DNA from: Branchiostoma floridae | Taxonomy: Eukaryota; Chordata; Leptocardii; Amphioxiformes; Branchiostomatidae | Assembly: GCF_000003815.2 (NCBI RefSeq) | Contig: NC_049982.1 | Location: 33,151,494-33,213,493 of the forward strand | Direction: 5' to 3' | DNA length: 62,000 bases | Shown here: positions 21,600-34,197 of the stretch, one piece after another | Layout: every line of letters begins with the position of its first letter | Numbering within the stretch: position 1 is the stretch's first letter | Translations under genes and position numbers: made by a program | The notes under the pieces: generated by a model | What the model was told of the DNA's origin: nothing | Database searches by the model: none | What the model saw: only the letters and a program-made list of their open reading frames with translations

Positions 21600-24106
21600 G
21601 ACCGCTTCTGTTCACTGTTACTTTTGTTGTTCCTCATCCTTACCAGTCAGTTATTCCATCAGACTGAATTGAACTGTTTACTCTCTAGCAGTAACCGTGC
21701 AATGTCTAGTTCCTTTACACAAACAATAGCACTAGAGGAGAGCGAACGCCATTTTTCATTGTTTACATGTCACCAGTACGTCTTGCCACTGCTGCGTCCA
21801 GCCATCGTGAGGGCGATTTTACACATTGTGACACTGGCAGACCATTCTATACCCACTAGCGAAACGTGTTAGACCAACCTTCGGGCAATGTTGGCTTGGC
21901 CGCCGAAGATAGTGTCCCATTCAGACCCCCTTCAAGGGCCCGATTTCTGATTGAAGTCGACTTACAACCGCCAAAGTTACACTGCATATTCTGCCAGTGA
22001 CCATCCCATGATTTTTTTTTACGATTTTGACAAGGCAGCCTTATTATTAATGCAGGTTAGCAGGTATACAAAAGCCGCAAAACTTGGCAGGTGCACTGCT
22101 TATCTATAGTAGTTCTAACTATTAGATAATAAAAGAAAGCAATGGATCAAATGCATTCATTCACTTCAAGCTAGCTCTGCATTGAATGTTCTTCCTTTGA
22201 TTTCTACATGATCTGAATGATTTCTAAGCCCTTTTCACATTAGAGCTATAGTTATAGATATCTCTAGAACTTCTAGTAGAAGCCGTATGAGTGGAAACCG
22301 TAAAACGTACCTTATAACCCGAGCACAAGGCTCCCGTTCTGTTAGTACTGATCATTACTGTATAGGGACGTGAGAACAAACTTCACGTGAACTCTAATTA
22401 ACACCCACAAGCCCACACTAGATGTGATGACAAAACATGGAAAATTCACGGGAAGAAAATCGCCTTAATTACGCGCGAAAAGTGTTGAGAATGTGTCGTG
22501 GGCGTGCTGCTGGCTGAAGTTTTCGTGAATAAAGTTCGAGCAACATGGCGGTACTCTCTACCCTTTGGTGTTGTTCAGCACAGTAAAAGTCAGGCTTATT
22601 TACAAACATTATTTTTTCTCTCCATGATGTTGCGTATATAGGTTTCAGAATATTGGGGGGGGGGGTAAAAAGTAAGCAAACAGGACATGTTTGGAGAAAG
22701 AATGTCACGACGTCTACAATCGCTCGTTTAAAGTGGGCTCCGACTACCGTAAATCATCCGACCTGTCTGCCCGGCCTGAAACCAAATCTTGAACGGAACA
22801 CGCGTGAACAGCAAATCGCCATACGGCCACTATTGTGCCAACAAACCCCGCAGAATAGTCCGAGTGGATAGTGTTTCTCGTGCGGCTAAGTTTGGGTGAC
22901 CACAGCGATTATTAATGACTGTGTGTGTGGTATGTTACCTTTTCTCTAGTCTGCTGTATATGCTAACTGTGCGCATCAAGTTTGGACTTTTTGGAGTTTT
23001 TGGAGTTTGAGATCAAAGCTGACTGGTTGTTGTGTCTGGGAGCATCTTCCTCCTGTGCACCGGTGACAATATATGTAACACATCCACTTTACTGGACTAC
23101 ACCAAAACCTTATGAACATCGCCACACAGCAGAGACAAGCTGAAGCTCTGTCTACTAAAGCTGTAAGGCGGTTTAATAGCTCGGCACAGGACTGCACATG
23201 CACATGTAGTGTGAAGGTGTCATAAATTAACAGGGCACTTATATCGGAAATCGTGGCCACTTGAAACGGGAGGTGACACTGTCAACTTATCAAGTGATCG
23301 TTTCCGCAACAAACGGGTCCTGGCCGACGACAGGGAAAGACAAACTGCTGTCGTAAGGCTGGAGAAAAATGTTTGAGACGCTCTATCAAGAAGGCGCCTG
23401 TCGTGTGAGTGCGGGCATCAACGATAAACATCGTCGATAAAATAGCAATACTATCACCGCATGTATGAAAAAAAAACGCGGAACAGACGACACTAACCGC
23501 GGTCAAGAATTTGACGAAATCCTACCGGTAACAAATCAACTATCGGTAGAATATTCCTTCAATGTTTCTTTTTATGACCTATATTAAGGTAAAAAAGTAA
23601 AGCGTTATACTGGCACTTACCTCAACTCAAAATGAAAGTCTATGTTGATATATTGTAAGATGAGTGCACCGGTAAAATCCAACTGGCTGGTGTTGGGCTT
23701 GTATGGGGTTGCCGACAGTAGCCAGTGTACTGGGGAATGTACTGGACTACAAGCCCGGCCAGCACTCAGGACCTCTTATGTTGGATAGCTTGCTCTTGAA
23801 AGACACCTGCATTGATTGTGGCCAACAACCAATCAGCGAGCTAAGAGCTCTCAGTATTTGCATGTCTTGCATTAGTTAGAAGACGGAAGGGGCATCACAT
23901 GGGCTGGGGGTCAATCCTGGATTCACCCTGGCTATAGACAGCCCCGGGCTGCCTCAGTCAGCCGGCCTGTCCAAAAACAACCGCATGCTTTGATCACTGC
24001 TGTCCCCATTATCGCGCACGCCGCCGTAACGTGAGCTGTCTTTCAACTTCAACAGGAGAGGGAGTTTTTGTTATGTGTCATCAGGTCCTTCTGTGCGGCT
24101 AGCAAT
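21600..24106. other. Upstream region of copy A, no gene
   Basis: Unique-looking DNA. From about 23.6 kb it is richer in regulatory-type words, including CCAATCAG (23829-23836) and the octamer ATTTGCAT (23857-23864). These stand 250-300 bp before the DR5 array. Confidence 0.45.
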
Positions 24107-24161
24107 AGGTCAGTGGACGGGGGGGTCAGGCAAAGTTCAACAAAAGTTCACCTGGAGTTCA
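24107..24161 (+). promoter_or_regulatory. Retinoic acid response element array (three overlapping DR5s)
   Basis: Four RGKTCA half-sites in the same orientation, each separated by exactly 5 bp: GGGTCA 24123-24128, AGTTCA 24134-24139, AGTTCA 24145-24150, AGTTCA 24156-24161. A fifth half-site, AGGTCA 24107-24112, lies 10 bp before the first. DR5 of this consensus is the classical binding site of RAR/RXR. The array lies 6.4 kb upstream of the copy A start codon, in non-coding, non-repetitive-looking DNA. Likely role: retinoic acid-dependent activation of CYP26. The target gene is inferred from position. Confidence 0.7.
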
Positions 24162-24424
24162 TAAAGACGGCTTCCTTTTATTTGAGGAGCACTTCACCTG
24201 CCTTTTGACACCTCGCTGTCGATCAATCGACGGCAATTCAAGTGAATGTTCCGAATACCTGGAGCCGCACTCGAGCTTTTGTTGGCCATTGTCCGTTGAG
24301 ACAAAAGGCGAGCTGTAGGGGGGAGCGGTGCAGAGCTGCCGGGCGTGTCTGCAAGGTGTGGGGCATGAAGGGACCGCAACTCACGACCAGCGAGAGGAGA
24401 CACGCTTCAAATTACGGCAGGTTG

Positions 24425-24434
24425 TGATTGACAG
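24425..24434 (+). promoter_or_regulatory. Consensus Pbx-Meis site near the RARE array
   Basis: TGATTGACAG matches the published Pbx-Meis/Prep decamer exactly. It lies 264 bp from the DR5 array and next to an inverted CCAAT (ATTGG at 24439-24443). A 10-mer alone is weak evidence. Its value is the company it keeps. Confidence 0.3.
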
Positions 24435-27400
24435 CTCTATTGGACGGCCCGCATGTTTCTAGGCCACATTCCACTACGCCAGCGCGCCCAGTGGATAAAG
24501 GGTTTGGTGCCGACGTCCGACAGTGTCCTTACCTGCCTACCGGAATGCTAGCTTGTCCTCACCTCTCTAAACGCGCGTGGCGGCGGACGGGGAAGTGACC
24601 AGTGCATGTGTTCGCAATGGAGACGCCAGGAGAGCGGTACATTATCGTGCCGGTACAGAAGAGGAGGAAGTGATTTTAAGACAAGCTTTCTGTAAAAAAA
24701 TCTAAACATACAAAAAATGAAGGGTCTGATAAATTTATCTCCACAAAAATTGGAGGTCTTTTAAGTTTGGTTTTGGGGTATCCACACTGTCTCCCAGCCT
24801 CATAGATGACTTTGAATAGATTTTACTTTTTTAAGTTTCTAGCAGACCCAGGAAGTAAGTGTTATGAAACATGGCCCGGGGTGGCGCTTCCATACAATGA
24901 CCGAATGAGGACTTGAAAATGCGACCAAAGCGACCAGGGCTTATCATCTGTCCCGAAAGGTCAGAAGAACAAGAGAGAGGACCTTATGCTCTGGTTCTCT
25001 GTACCAGACGAGCAGGTGTATTTTTGTCATCAAAGTTAGAAGTAGAAGAAGGGACCAGTGAAAATCTATATAGTTATTCCTGTGACGTCAGGTCTTTGGA
25101 AGTGTTACTTCCATAAATTTGACTCTCTAGTCGCTGGCCACAGACATCGCTTTACGGCCACACGAAGTAACATGCCGACAGTCGTGTGAGGTCCTGGGAG
25201 GGCCACAAAAACAAACCTTTGGAGAAAATTGTGTCTGAAATGTCGAAACACGTCCAAATTATACGTCATAAAGAAGGCTCATGAAACGATCCTCTAGACT
25301 AAATAGCCGAGGGTGCCAGTGACAGGAATATTAATTACCTTTTAATTGGACATTGAGTGGTGCAATTTGGCACTGTAGATGATAGGGAGATACTGAGGTT
25401 GGGACACGAACTGTCGCGGATGGGTGACACGAGGAATGTGCCCCAGGTCGCAGTGATCCCAGTGAACACTTTACACTGACACATTGCCTCCTATACTACA
25501 CACCGCCACATAAGGTGCTCCCAGGTCACAAGATTTGGGTTAAATGGCTGACTTAGACAAAATGGAGATATAGTAGATCTAATGTGCCACCTCCGAGTAA
25601 AAAGTAGTTAACTCTATGAAAAATGGAGGTATAGTTTGTCGTTTCTGTTTGTGACATTGGTACTAACGTTACAGCAAAACGTTATTTGTACTTTTTTTCT
25701 GGACATGGCTTGGTCTTGACTATTTTGGTGACAGTTAGCATTTTATGTAAAGAAGAAGTGGGATGGGTGGCCCACTCTCAAGTAGCTTGCTCTGGAACTG
25801 CAGGGGTAGCTTCTTTGAAGGATGAGCAAAGGGATGAAGGATTTTCATGGTACTCGGTATACAGATAGCCTAGATGTACACGATGAGATACCAGTTATGC
25901 AAATTTGGAACTGATTTACATAATTTGTTAGTAAATGTATAATTGCAGTGTGTTCCATAATAGAAACTTGTTATATGTGGCATGTAATATATGGCAGCTG
26001 GAACATCTACAGATACCAATTATGCAAATTGTTGACTGATTTGCATAATTAGTACAAAAGTGCGCTAATTCATTTTTTAGTAATACTTGTTACGTGTGTT
26101 ACTTTGTTAAAGGTGTACATCACTCTGCATGGATTATCTAAATGTGCAAGTCGTTTGGATCATTTATGATGAAATATAAACATGGTATTCTGCCAAAGAA
26201 AAGAGATTTCACATTATACAATATATGGAATTGTGGACTCTGGACCAGATAAACAGTAGATTTACAAAGACTCAGATATTTCATTGAGCTACGAGGCCTC
26301 CGAACGCAGAACAGTGACAGTATGATATTCTTGGTACAGCGGTCGGTTCTATCATGGCCTCGTGGAGAGTGTAACGCTAGTTCACCATTATCCGCGAGGT
26401 AACCTATATCCGTTCTACTTACAGGGACTTTAGGGATATCACGTCGATGGACAGTGGTTTCAGATTACATTTTAGTTAGGTATTGCAGTTTGAAACCGCC
26501 GTCCGTTGTCTTAATATCCCTTAATACCCTAGTATTGAATACAACGGATAAAGGTTACCCCGCGAATAAAGGTGAACTAGCGATAGAACGTAACGTCACG
26601 TCAGCTCGTCACAACTACCCCGTACTCGTGAGTAATGAGCCATGCCTCGTTTATTTGGAAACATTCTACAAGAATCTAAGGAACAGTTATCTTAGTTTAC
26701 CTATTATCTGCATATTGTGTTACTTTTGCACAGTTGATACATGTATGCTGTTCTGTTCTACAAGGTTCAGAGCAATGCCTCCTCAAAGATGTAACATCCC
26801 ACATCCCGTAACCGCACATACTTGGAGGATTCTGCTTACTTTGTGATTTAGTGCCGAACCATAAGCCCACGGGGACAGAATTATCAACTTTCATAGGAAC
26901 CATATCTGTGCCAGATTTACACTCAACAAGACTTATGGCCAGCCCTGGAGCTGAGGGGCATGTATGTTATTCATTTTGTGGACATATATATGGTGTTGTA
27001 ACGCCTTTGGTGTTGCGTTACAAACGTAATATATATATATAAATATATATATTGATAATTGGTAGGCCGTCAAATTCTCAACTGCATTCCTGGATCCCAT
27101 CAATATCAATTGAAATCCTTCTGGATAAAGTTAACACAAAAACACACCTCCAACACAAAAATTGGACATGCTCAAATTGTCGACTGTTCAACTCCAGCCC
27201 TTGTCAAGGAATTGACGACCCATTTAGATGTGTACTGTTGCTGTGGACTGAGCTAAATTTTGTGGATTCTTACGCACAGTTGCCCTCCCACCCTGAGTAG
27301 TATTTACTGCTAGTGACTGAGTCAGGTGAGCGTCGACTGAATGCGACGCTCTATGCAACGTAACTATATTACAAAAACATGTACACACAACTTTTCCGAG

Positions 27401-27570
27401 TTGACTTAGTTAACTCAAGACACATTTTCCATGTGTAAAAAAGAACTTTAGGGTTCTCAACAAGTAGCGTTTCCGTAAGAAGTTAGTCACGTCCAGTGGC
27501 AGCTCATGGTAACCAAGTCAACTCAAGTCGCCCAGTGGGAGGGCCGAGTCAAGTTTTCTGTGTATGTAAC
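24435..27570. other. Intergenic, no gene
   Basis: R1-type octamer motifs occur at 25.89-26.06 kb and a short TA repeat at 27026-27050. No coding exon recognised. The 130-codon ORF at 26454-26846 has no family resemblance. Confidence 0.5.
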
Positions 27571-27574
27571 TAAG

Positions 27575-27646
27575 TCTGCGGAGTTGACTTGGAATGAGTC
27601 TGCGGAGTTGACTTGGAATGAGTCTGCGAAGTTGACTTGGAATGAG
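27575..27646. repeat. 24-bp tandem repeat, 3 copies
   Basis: Unit TCTGCGGAGTTGACTTGG plus AATGAG, starting at 27575, 27599 and 27623, with one base change in the third. Confidence 0.95.
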
Positions 27647-27897
27647 CTCGCTCCATTTTGTGTCAGCATTTTGCGTCCAAGGCAGCAGGTAAACACGGCG
27701 GAGGGCTAGCATAGACCCGTACAGACTCTGTGCCTGATCAATACCTGGAAGACGACAGAGATTCGTCGGCGTGAAACAAGAGGTCATATATTATATACGT
27801 CGCATGATAGAGCCGTAAAAGTCCAAATCACTTCGCCGCCGCGTCTTGTGTGAACCGAACGGCTCAGGGTCGATTTGAAGTCGACGCAAAAACGTGC

Positions 27898-28164
27898 AAG
27901 GGCACAACCCACCGTACATGCACAAATACGTGCTGTCTACATGCCAAAACGTGGGCAATCTTTTGGGATCCCTAAGTGGTAATCACCGCCTCCGTACGAA
28001 CTCGTAGGGAATCCGACGAATTTTGTAGCACGCAGATACGCCGTAGAACTTTACGTGCAGGCAAGACTTTGTGTGCCGTGCGTGGACGCACTCCCTCCCT
28101 GCTCTTGCCAGTCGTTCCCAAAATAACGTACGGACAAATTGCATGTACGGCGGGTTGTGCCCTT
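27898..28164. mobile_element. MITE family 1, copy 2 (267 bp)
   Basis: Begins AAGGGCACAACCCACCGTAC and ends with the inverted equivalent. It shares long internal stretches with 4283-4569, for example around the CGCCTCCGTACGAACTCGT word, and its 3' end with 51285-51331. No transposase. Confidence 0.8.
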
Positions 28165-29340
28165 AGTTTCAAGCGGGCCATGGCGTACATCTCCTAGTGA
28201 AGTCCTCCTTTGTTTGGTAAGATGAATAGTCTTTGTTTGTTCTGCCACGATGTGTAGGATACAACAGTGGCCAGGCGGCAGCTAACCGCACACCTGTGTC
28301 GGGTTACCTGTTTGAAATGGGCCAGTGGGTCTGACCCTCGCCTCACGTGAGAGCCGGGCCGTATGTGGGAGTCACTAGCACATTTAGAACAGCGGTGGAA
28401 ACTCCCTATAGCTGGTACTCCCTGTACCTTGTAGCCTTGTCCGCGAGCAAGCTGTTTCACTCCCAACCTACATGTATTGGTACATACATGGGACGCTAAC
28501 AGACACGAGATCGGAAGCAAAAGTCTGTTAGTAGGACAACTTACTCGCATTCAGGACCTTCCCATGGTCGGCAGTGGGTCGGGTCAGCCAGCTGCAGTCA
28601 AGTAGCCCACACATATGTCCGACCGACTCTATTGGTACTATTTCACGACCATGGGACATGGGTAACGGCACAAACGAACGTCTGAATACATTCGAAGCTG
28701 TCGCGGACTTGAAGATTGCTGACTACACCGAAGTTCACAGGCCAGGTCCTCACTAATTAAAATTTGAGGAGTCAGCTTCGGTTTCAAAGTATATTACCTC
28801 CATACAGTAGTATGCTTGTTGGTGCACTGTTGGGGCACTGTTGGGGCACTGCAGGGGCATTTTGCCACTTGCGTTATTTTTTAACTTTCAAAAAAATAAA
28901 ACGTCGCGTTTGCAATTGGTACCTCTATGTTCGGTTACGGCACCACCAGTTCCGTGGGGGTACCTCTAGGTTCCGTAAAGATAATCTGCGTTATGGAACC
29001 CCGCACTGCCGCACTAATACCCCAAGTGCAGTGAGACCAGTTAACATTAAGGCTTAACGAAAGAAAGAAACACGAAGTCGTATCGTTATCATATGCTCTT
29101 TAGGATAGAGACAGGCATAACATGAGGTTTGACACTCTTTGAGCTCTAATACTTCTGCTTTTGAGCTCTAATGTTTCCGTAATCTCCAAGCAGATCCTAC
29201 AACGGTATAGGATAGTACCAAACTGAGTGTAGTCAGCCCAAAGGTGTCCATTTGCCCCGGTAGCAAAACACACTAGTACTCCTAAGCCGGCTTCATTCCT
29301 CTGGCGGCTTTTGATGCTACCGTTGGATCTGCTTGGAGAA
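28165..29340. other. Intergenic, no gene
   Basis: A 13-bp repeat GTTGGGGCACTG-like is present two to four times at 28820-28860. Otherwise nothing recognised. Confidence 0.5.
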
Positions 29341-29342
29341 GT

Positions 29343-30310
29343 AACAGGCTCCTGATTAATAATGTAACAAACGTTTAATGTGAAGGAAAACCGAAGGGGT
29401 TTACAGATACCCACTAGTATAGTCTTTCTGTGTTTGAAATATGCTGTACATGTCAAGTCAAGTTTATTGCGCAACGATTGTAACTGGTACAATGTATGGC
29501 AAACTGCAAACTATCTACAACAGTATACAACAGTATGTGTGACGGGATACACGCCTCCGAAATAACAGGTTCTTGATTGATAATGAATGAACTGTTCAAT
29601 TCATACGAAAAGTGAAGTCGTTGATAGTTAGCCAGTCTTATAGGCTTTCCGGGTTCGAAAAATGTTTTTACTGTCATAAGTGAAACTTAATGTATGAGCT
29701 CTAACGCCTCAGAAAGCACTACATATTGTACGGTATTATTAGGGGTTGAATCGGTTGTACCGGGATGTGTTTTTGAAAAAAAAACAGGTCCTAGTCGATA
29801 ATAAAAGATGCGTTCCACCTGAAAACTTAGGTCGTCAACAGCTACCCAGTCTAAATGGCAAAGCGGGTTCGAAAGATCACTTGAATATATTAAGTTAGAC
29901 GAGCTGAAACGCTTCAGGAAATATGTACGCACCATAAGGTATGTTTCTAGGGGTGGGTGGTAGTGCCGGGATGTGCGGTTGAGGAGTAACAGGTTTCTCA
30001 TTATGATGAAAAACTATGATGATAATAAAAGTGGCGCTCATTATGATGAAAAACTGAAAAAGTCTGCAGCTACCCAATAGCATGGGCCCGTTTTGAAACA
30101 ACCTTTGACCTGTCTTGAGCGGTTGTGAAATATCAGGTTCCTGATTGATAGAGAAAGAAACCTTCAATGTGAGGACAAACTAAAGGTAATTTACAGATAC
30201 CCAATAGTATAGGCATTCTTTGTTGAAAATATGATTTACCTGTCCCGAGTTTAACATAATGTATCGCTTTAGGAAGTTTATACAAACCGTACGTGTGCGG
30301 GTGCCGAATT
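29343..30310. repeat. Degenerate tandem array, about 140-220-bp units
   Basis: Five diverged units begin with an (A)AACAGGTTCCTGATTGATAA-like box at 29343, 29564, 29783, 29988 and 30132. Each is followed by a TACCCAxTAGTATAGGC-like box about 70 bp later. The minus translations repeatedly contain INQEP, purely as a consequence of the shared box. A LINE 3' tail is embedded at 29445-29520. Confidence 0.6.
29445..29520 (-). mobile_element. LINE 3' tail related to the copy at 4975-5460
   Basis: The words ATTGTAACTGGTACAATGT and ATGGCAA align with 5025-5055. Minus-strand orientation ends in CAATAAACTTGACTTGAC, typical of a CR1-like 3' terminus. Confidence 0.55.
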
Positions 30311-30776
30311 GTCCGGCACAGAGATAAACGTACGGTACTAAAACAGCATTACAGTACTAGTATACACACCTGAAACGTAGTATACATGTAACATCGTAGA
30401 TGACATTCCCTTATCTTGATTCTACGCTGACTAGCTTGATGTGTCAGTTTGGGGTTGTCTTTAAGCTGGTCGTTTTTTAAGCGCCATTAGGTATTAGGAC
30501 GTTACTGAAGCTTCTACAGTGAAGCTACAACAGAACTTAAAAGGTTTTTTTAATGTTCTACCTCTCCTTCTGTGTAATTAGTAGAAATACAGGGTAATGT
30601 ATGTTGTGCAAAACGGCTCACAAACATTTACGAAATATTTGTGACTTCAGACGGTTGGTGCAATACAATTTGCTACAACGATAGACAGCTTCCTACAGCG
30701 ATTGACAGGCCGCCATTTGAGTATCTCCCACGATACACCGCGCATCCCAGCCTGTCTGGCGGTCATCCTATATGAC

Positions 30777-30777
<1 letters not shown>
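30311..30777. other. Intergenic, no gene
   Basis: Nothing recognised. Confidence 0.4.

Positions 30778-30822
<45 letters not shown>
30778..30822. repeat. (CAT)n microsatellite
   Basis: Fifteen uninterrupted CAT units. It makes poly-Ser and poly-Asp ORFs that are not genes. Confidence 0.97.
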
Positions 30823-31169
30823 ATATGACTATCAAACCATCGCGATTCAACCGGCTGATGCGTACAGGCTACGGAGACTCCCAAGCCGGTACGAACCGGC
30901 TGATTGCCGATATTCACATATTGTACTGTTTATTGTATAAGGATTGGGTGCTGAAGTGGGGCTTTAGCAGTATCGCTGGACCGTCAGAGAAAAGAAGTAG
31001 TGATACTTACTTTCATCGCTCTTACAAACACAGGATTGATTATCGAGACGAATATGTAGAATGTAATGTGATCAGAAAGTCGTCAAGGAAATGGCTTGAG
31101 AAGAAAATCAGGAAGTAATTACCTGGAATATTCGCGCCCTTGATGTCCATCCCAAATACGAAGCGTCGA

Positions 31170-31385
31170 TGTGGCGCCGGGCGTGGTGTAACTGGTAGAG
31201 CCTCGGAATATTATAGGTCCGGAGTTCGATCCCCGCCGTGCCCCTGACGTTGTGCTCTTGGGAAAGGCACTTTACACGACCTCCCTCACTTCACCCAGGT
31301 GTAAAAATGGGTACCTGACTTCGGCCAGGGAGGTAAAAGACTACCTGTACCGTGTATACTGTAAATATAAGTTACAAAACTTGGG
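31170..31385 (+). mobile_element. tRNA-derived SINE
   Basis: Pol III A box TGGTGTAACTGG (31184-31195) and B box GAGTTCGATCC (31222-31232), followed by a conserved body containing TTGGGAAAGGCACTTTACAC and GTGTAAAAATGGGTACCTG. The body is shared by many invertebrate SINEs. Not a functional tRNA, as there is no acceptor stem. The right boundary is approximate. Confidence 0.75.
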
Positions 31386-33955
31386 GGCAGTGTCACATTG
31401 TCCTCAAGCAAATAGAGAAAAAAATACGAAGCATCATGGTTCTATCATTTGAGGCATCTTGTAAACGGAAAAGGCTGCTTATATATCACTTTATGTTAAC
31501 AATATCAGCTTCTCGCAATATCAGCAGTCTGCAGACTTCTTGGAAATTCACAATCACCCAACAGTGAAGTGCCCTTGTTGGCTAAACAAGAATGTTTAGT
31601 AGAAAAGGTCAGAGGTTACGTCAGTGGTTTGTTTGATAGTGTCGTTTAGTTGTCTCGATAAGCTATATTCCGCCCCAAGGGCCGCGCGCCTTAGACTCAG
31701 TCCAGTGACAGTACAACCTCCTTGGCTTTGCCAATATATCATCCACCTGATCGTCCTTAAGTAGAGCACACATTCCTCTTACTCTGATGACCTTCGTCTG
31801 AAAGACACCGCCGCCGCTCTCCTGTTACCAGTAAATCAGTGGAGGATAGCCATAATATCATAATTTAGTTGTTTATTTCAAAAGTATCTATGTATGTTTA
31901 TTGGATTTGGACATTGATGCTTTCGTGACATCTAAGGTCATTCACACCCCTTTGAAAGTTTCTGAATCCAAGGCCCCATATCCTCTAAACGTCAGTACAG
32001 TTTTCCCGGCCTCTGTTAGAATCATTCCGCGCATGCCGAGCCGACCGCCGCAACACGTGTCCTCTCGGTGAACCCACAGTTTTACCTACGGGCACTTCAA
32101 GCCTTCATTTCTGTAAATTACAAACAGGTCTTCTATAATGAAAGCCTGACGTCTAATTGACTGGCGACAATTCCTAGCCAAGTTGGTCATATATCTGCAG
32201 CAACGGTCCCGGACATATTGTCATATCGTGTCATGCTTGTGCAGGCCTCGCGTTTCTGACGTGCGACCGACTGACATAAGGCACCCCAAAGGCGTGGTCA
32301 CATTCGTCGCAGGACGTCGTACGGTTTTGATGTCGTATGCTTTTAAAGCAGAGTGTGACATGACAGGGTCAACTGCCGATTCGGATAGGATAGCAGTTTC
32401 GTTAGTAAGACAGTTTTTACCTGTTAGAAGGTGCACTTTTCGTCTTCTTTTCCTAACATTGAAATACCATTAGATTTTCACCATCTAACTTTTTCATCCA
32501 AACTCGTCGACAAAGGCTACATACGAGCCTCATCCACAGCTGCGATGTACACTTCCCTCAATACTTAATCTGTCGGTCAGACGAGGGTTAATCCGGTACA
32601 ATTCCACTGGCGTCTCCGTTCTCGGGAACATATGGTGAAATGTTGATAGCGACATTTTATCAAACAAACTTTTTCATCCCATGCCGTTTCGATTGAAATT
32701 CCTTTCTAAGCTTTCTTACAACACAGCTATTTTGTAGCTTAACAGTTTCCTTGTCCTAGCTTCTTTCCCCATGTCAGGTTTTTGTGATGAGTTTCCGACG
32801 ATGGTTGTTACGACTGAATTGTCAAAGGATTTTCAATGAGGCTATGGCAGAGCCACCCGAAAACAAGTATCTTCTACTATTCGTCAACTATTTCCGTCAC
32901 GAAAAATTTGCACTAGGTCCTAAGAATGCCCCAATCTGTTGTCATCAACCTATTAGATCGGACAAATATGACCACATCCATAGTACTCTCCGCCAACCAC
33001 TAGGACCGGCCGTGTGTTTGGGGTCACTTGACTTGACTTATGTCGGGTGCTGCTCCTCCCCTGACACCCGAACCACTGTCACAGCATGTTATAAGTGCTG
33101 ATTTACAGAAGAAAGAAGAATTTAAGAATTAGATGAACTTTTACTGACAAACTTTTAAGTCGAGGTTCTTGTTATACAAAGCACACATGGCACGTTTTCT
33201 GACGCAAGTGCGCAACACACATACAATAAGCTCTGTAGTCTACAATCCAAAGCATTGACTGTTGTCGTTCATCATGTTTCAGTGTACACCAAGACATGAT
33301 TTTCTTGAGACGAAAAAGCTGCTGTAGAAATGGCCGTTTGCACTGAGAACGTAAACTCTCGTGTCCGGTGTGTTGCTGACAATTCTTCCCTGTGGCTACA
33401 GCGAGTTCCATTTGCTCTCAAATGTTCTCCAAGAATAAAGTTTCGGACTAGTCATTGACTATGTCGTTGACGACTAATACAAGCAAAGTACTGTACTGTA
33501 CAAATACTCTGCCCAACTCCAAGGTCTAGGATGGGTTGAACCAATCTGTGATTGTGAAATGGCTGGGGGCATAACAGGTTCGCAATATGTTTCTCACATC
33601 CATTAACAACCTTGACTTGACTGGAAAATATGCTTTCATTTCACATCGCAAATCACTGTCACAGTGGAATGTGCTGGGCTGGATGTTACCACTATCTAAA
33701 ATTCATTTCAAATAATATTTTTCCAACAATTGAAGACAGCAAAACAAAACGTAACTGTAGTAATTTTAAGCACTGGTAATTATGAACCCAGTTTTGTATC
33801 TTACTGTATGGAATGAAGGTATAACTTCCCATATATATGACTTGCTGAATTACAGCTGTCTTCCTGTTAAGAATTAATGGACACAACTTCAATACGTAAA
33901 TTTCAATGCTTTACTAGTCAGTTTACCAGTTATGACTAAACATGGAGAGATCAGC
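31386..33955. other. Intergenic, no gene
   Basis: No coding exon, RNA gene or repeat recognised. ORFs up to 105 codons show no family features. Confidence 0.5.
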
Positions 33956-33959
33956 TTAA

Positions 33960-34197
33960 GGTGCACTCTCACAGCACTTGCATCAAGCTTGCGTCACTGC
34001 GGGGTTCAAAAGATATGACTTTTAGGGATAAATAACGAATTATCTTACTTTTTGTGTATTTTGTCGTCTTCTAAGTCCTAGTTTCACGTATTGCGCAATA
34101 TTCAAATTATAAAGAATAGGAGAAAATAAAAAAATAGTGACGCAGTGAACGAACCCCTCAGTGACGCAAGCTTGACCAAGTGCAGTGAGAGTGTACC
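33960..34197. mobile_element. TTAA-flanked MITE (piggyBac-like), 238 bp
   Basis: About 50-bp terminal inverted repeats: left GGTGCACTCTCACAGCACTT, right its near-complement ending GTGAGAGTGTACC. TTAA is duplicated outside both ends (33956-33959 and 34198-34201). Internal sequence near 34050-34100 resembles that of the element at 50645-50893. No transposase. Confidence 0.85.

Noticed and set aside
31184-31232. Possible tRNA gene
   Set aside because: A and B boxes are present but there is no acceptor stem or anticodon arm. A SINE body follows.
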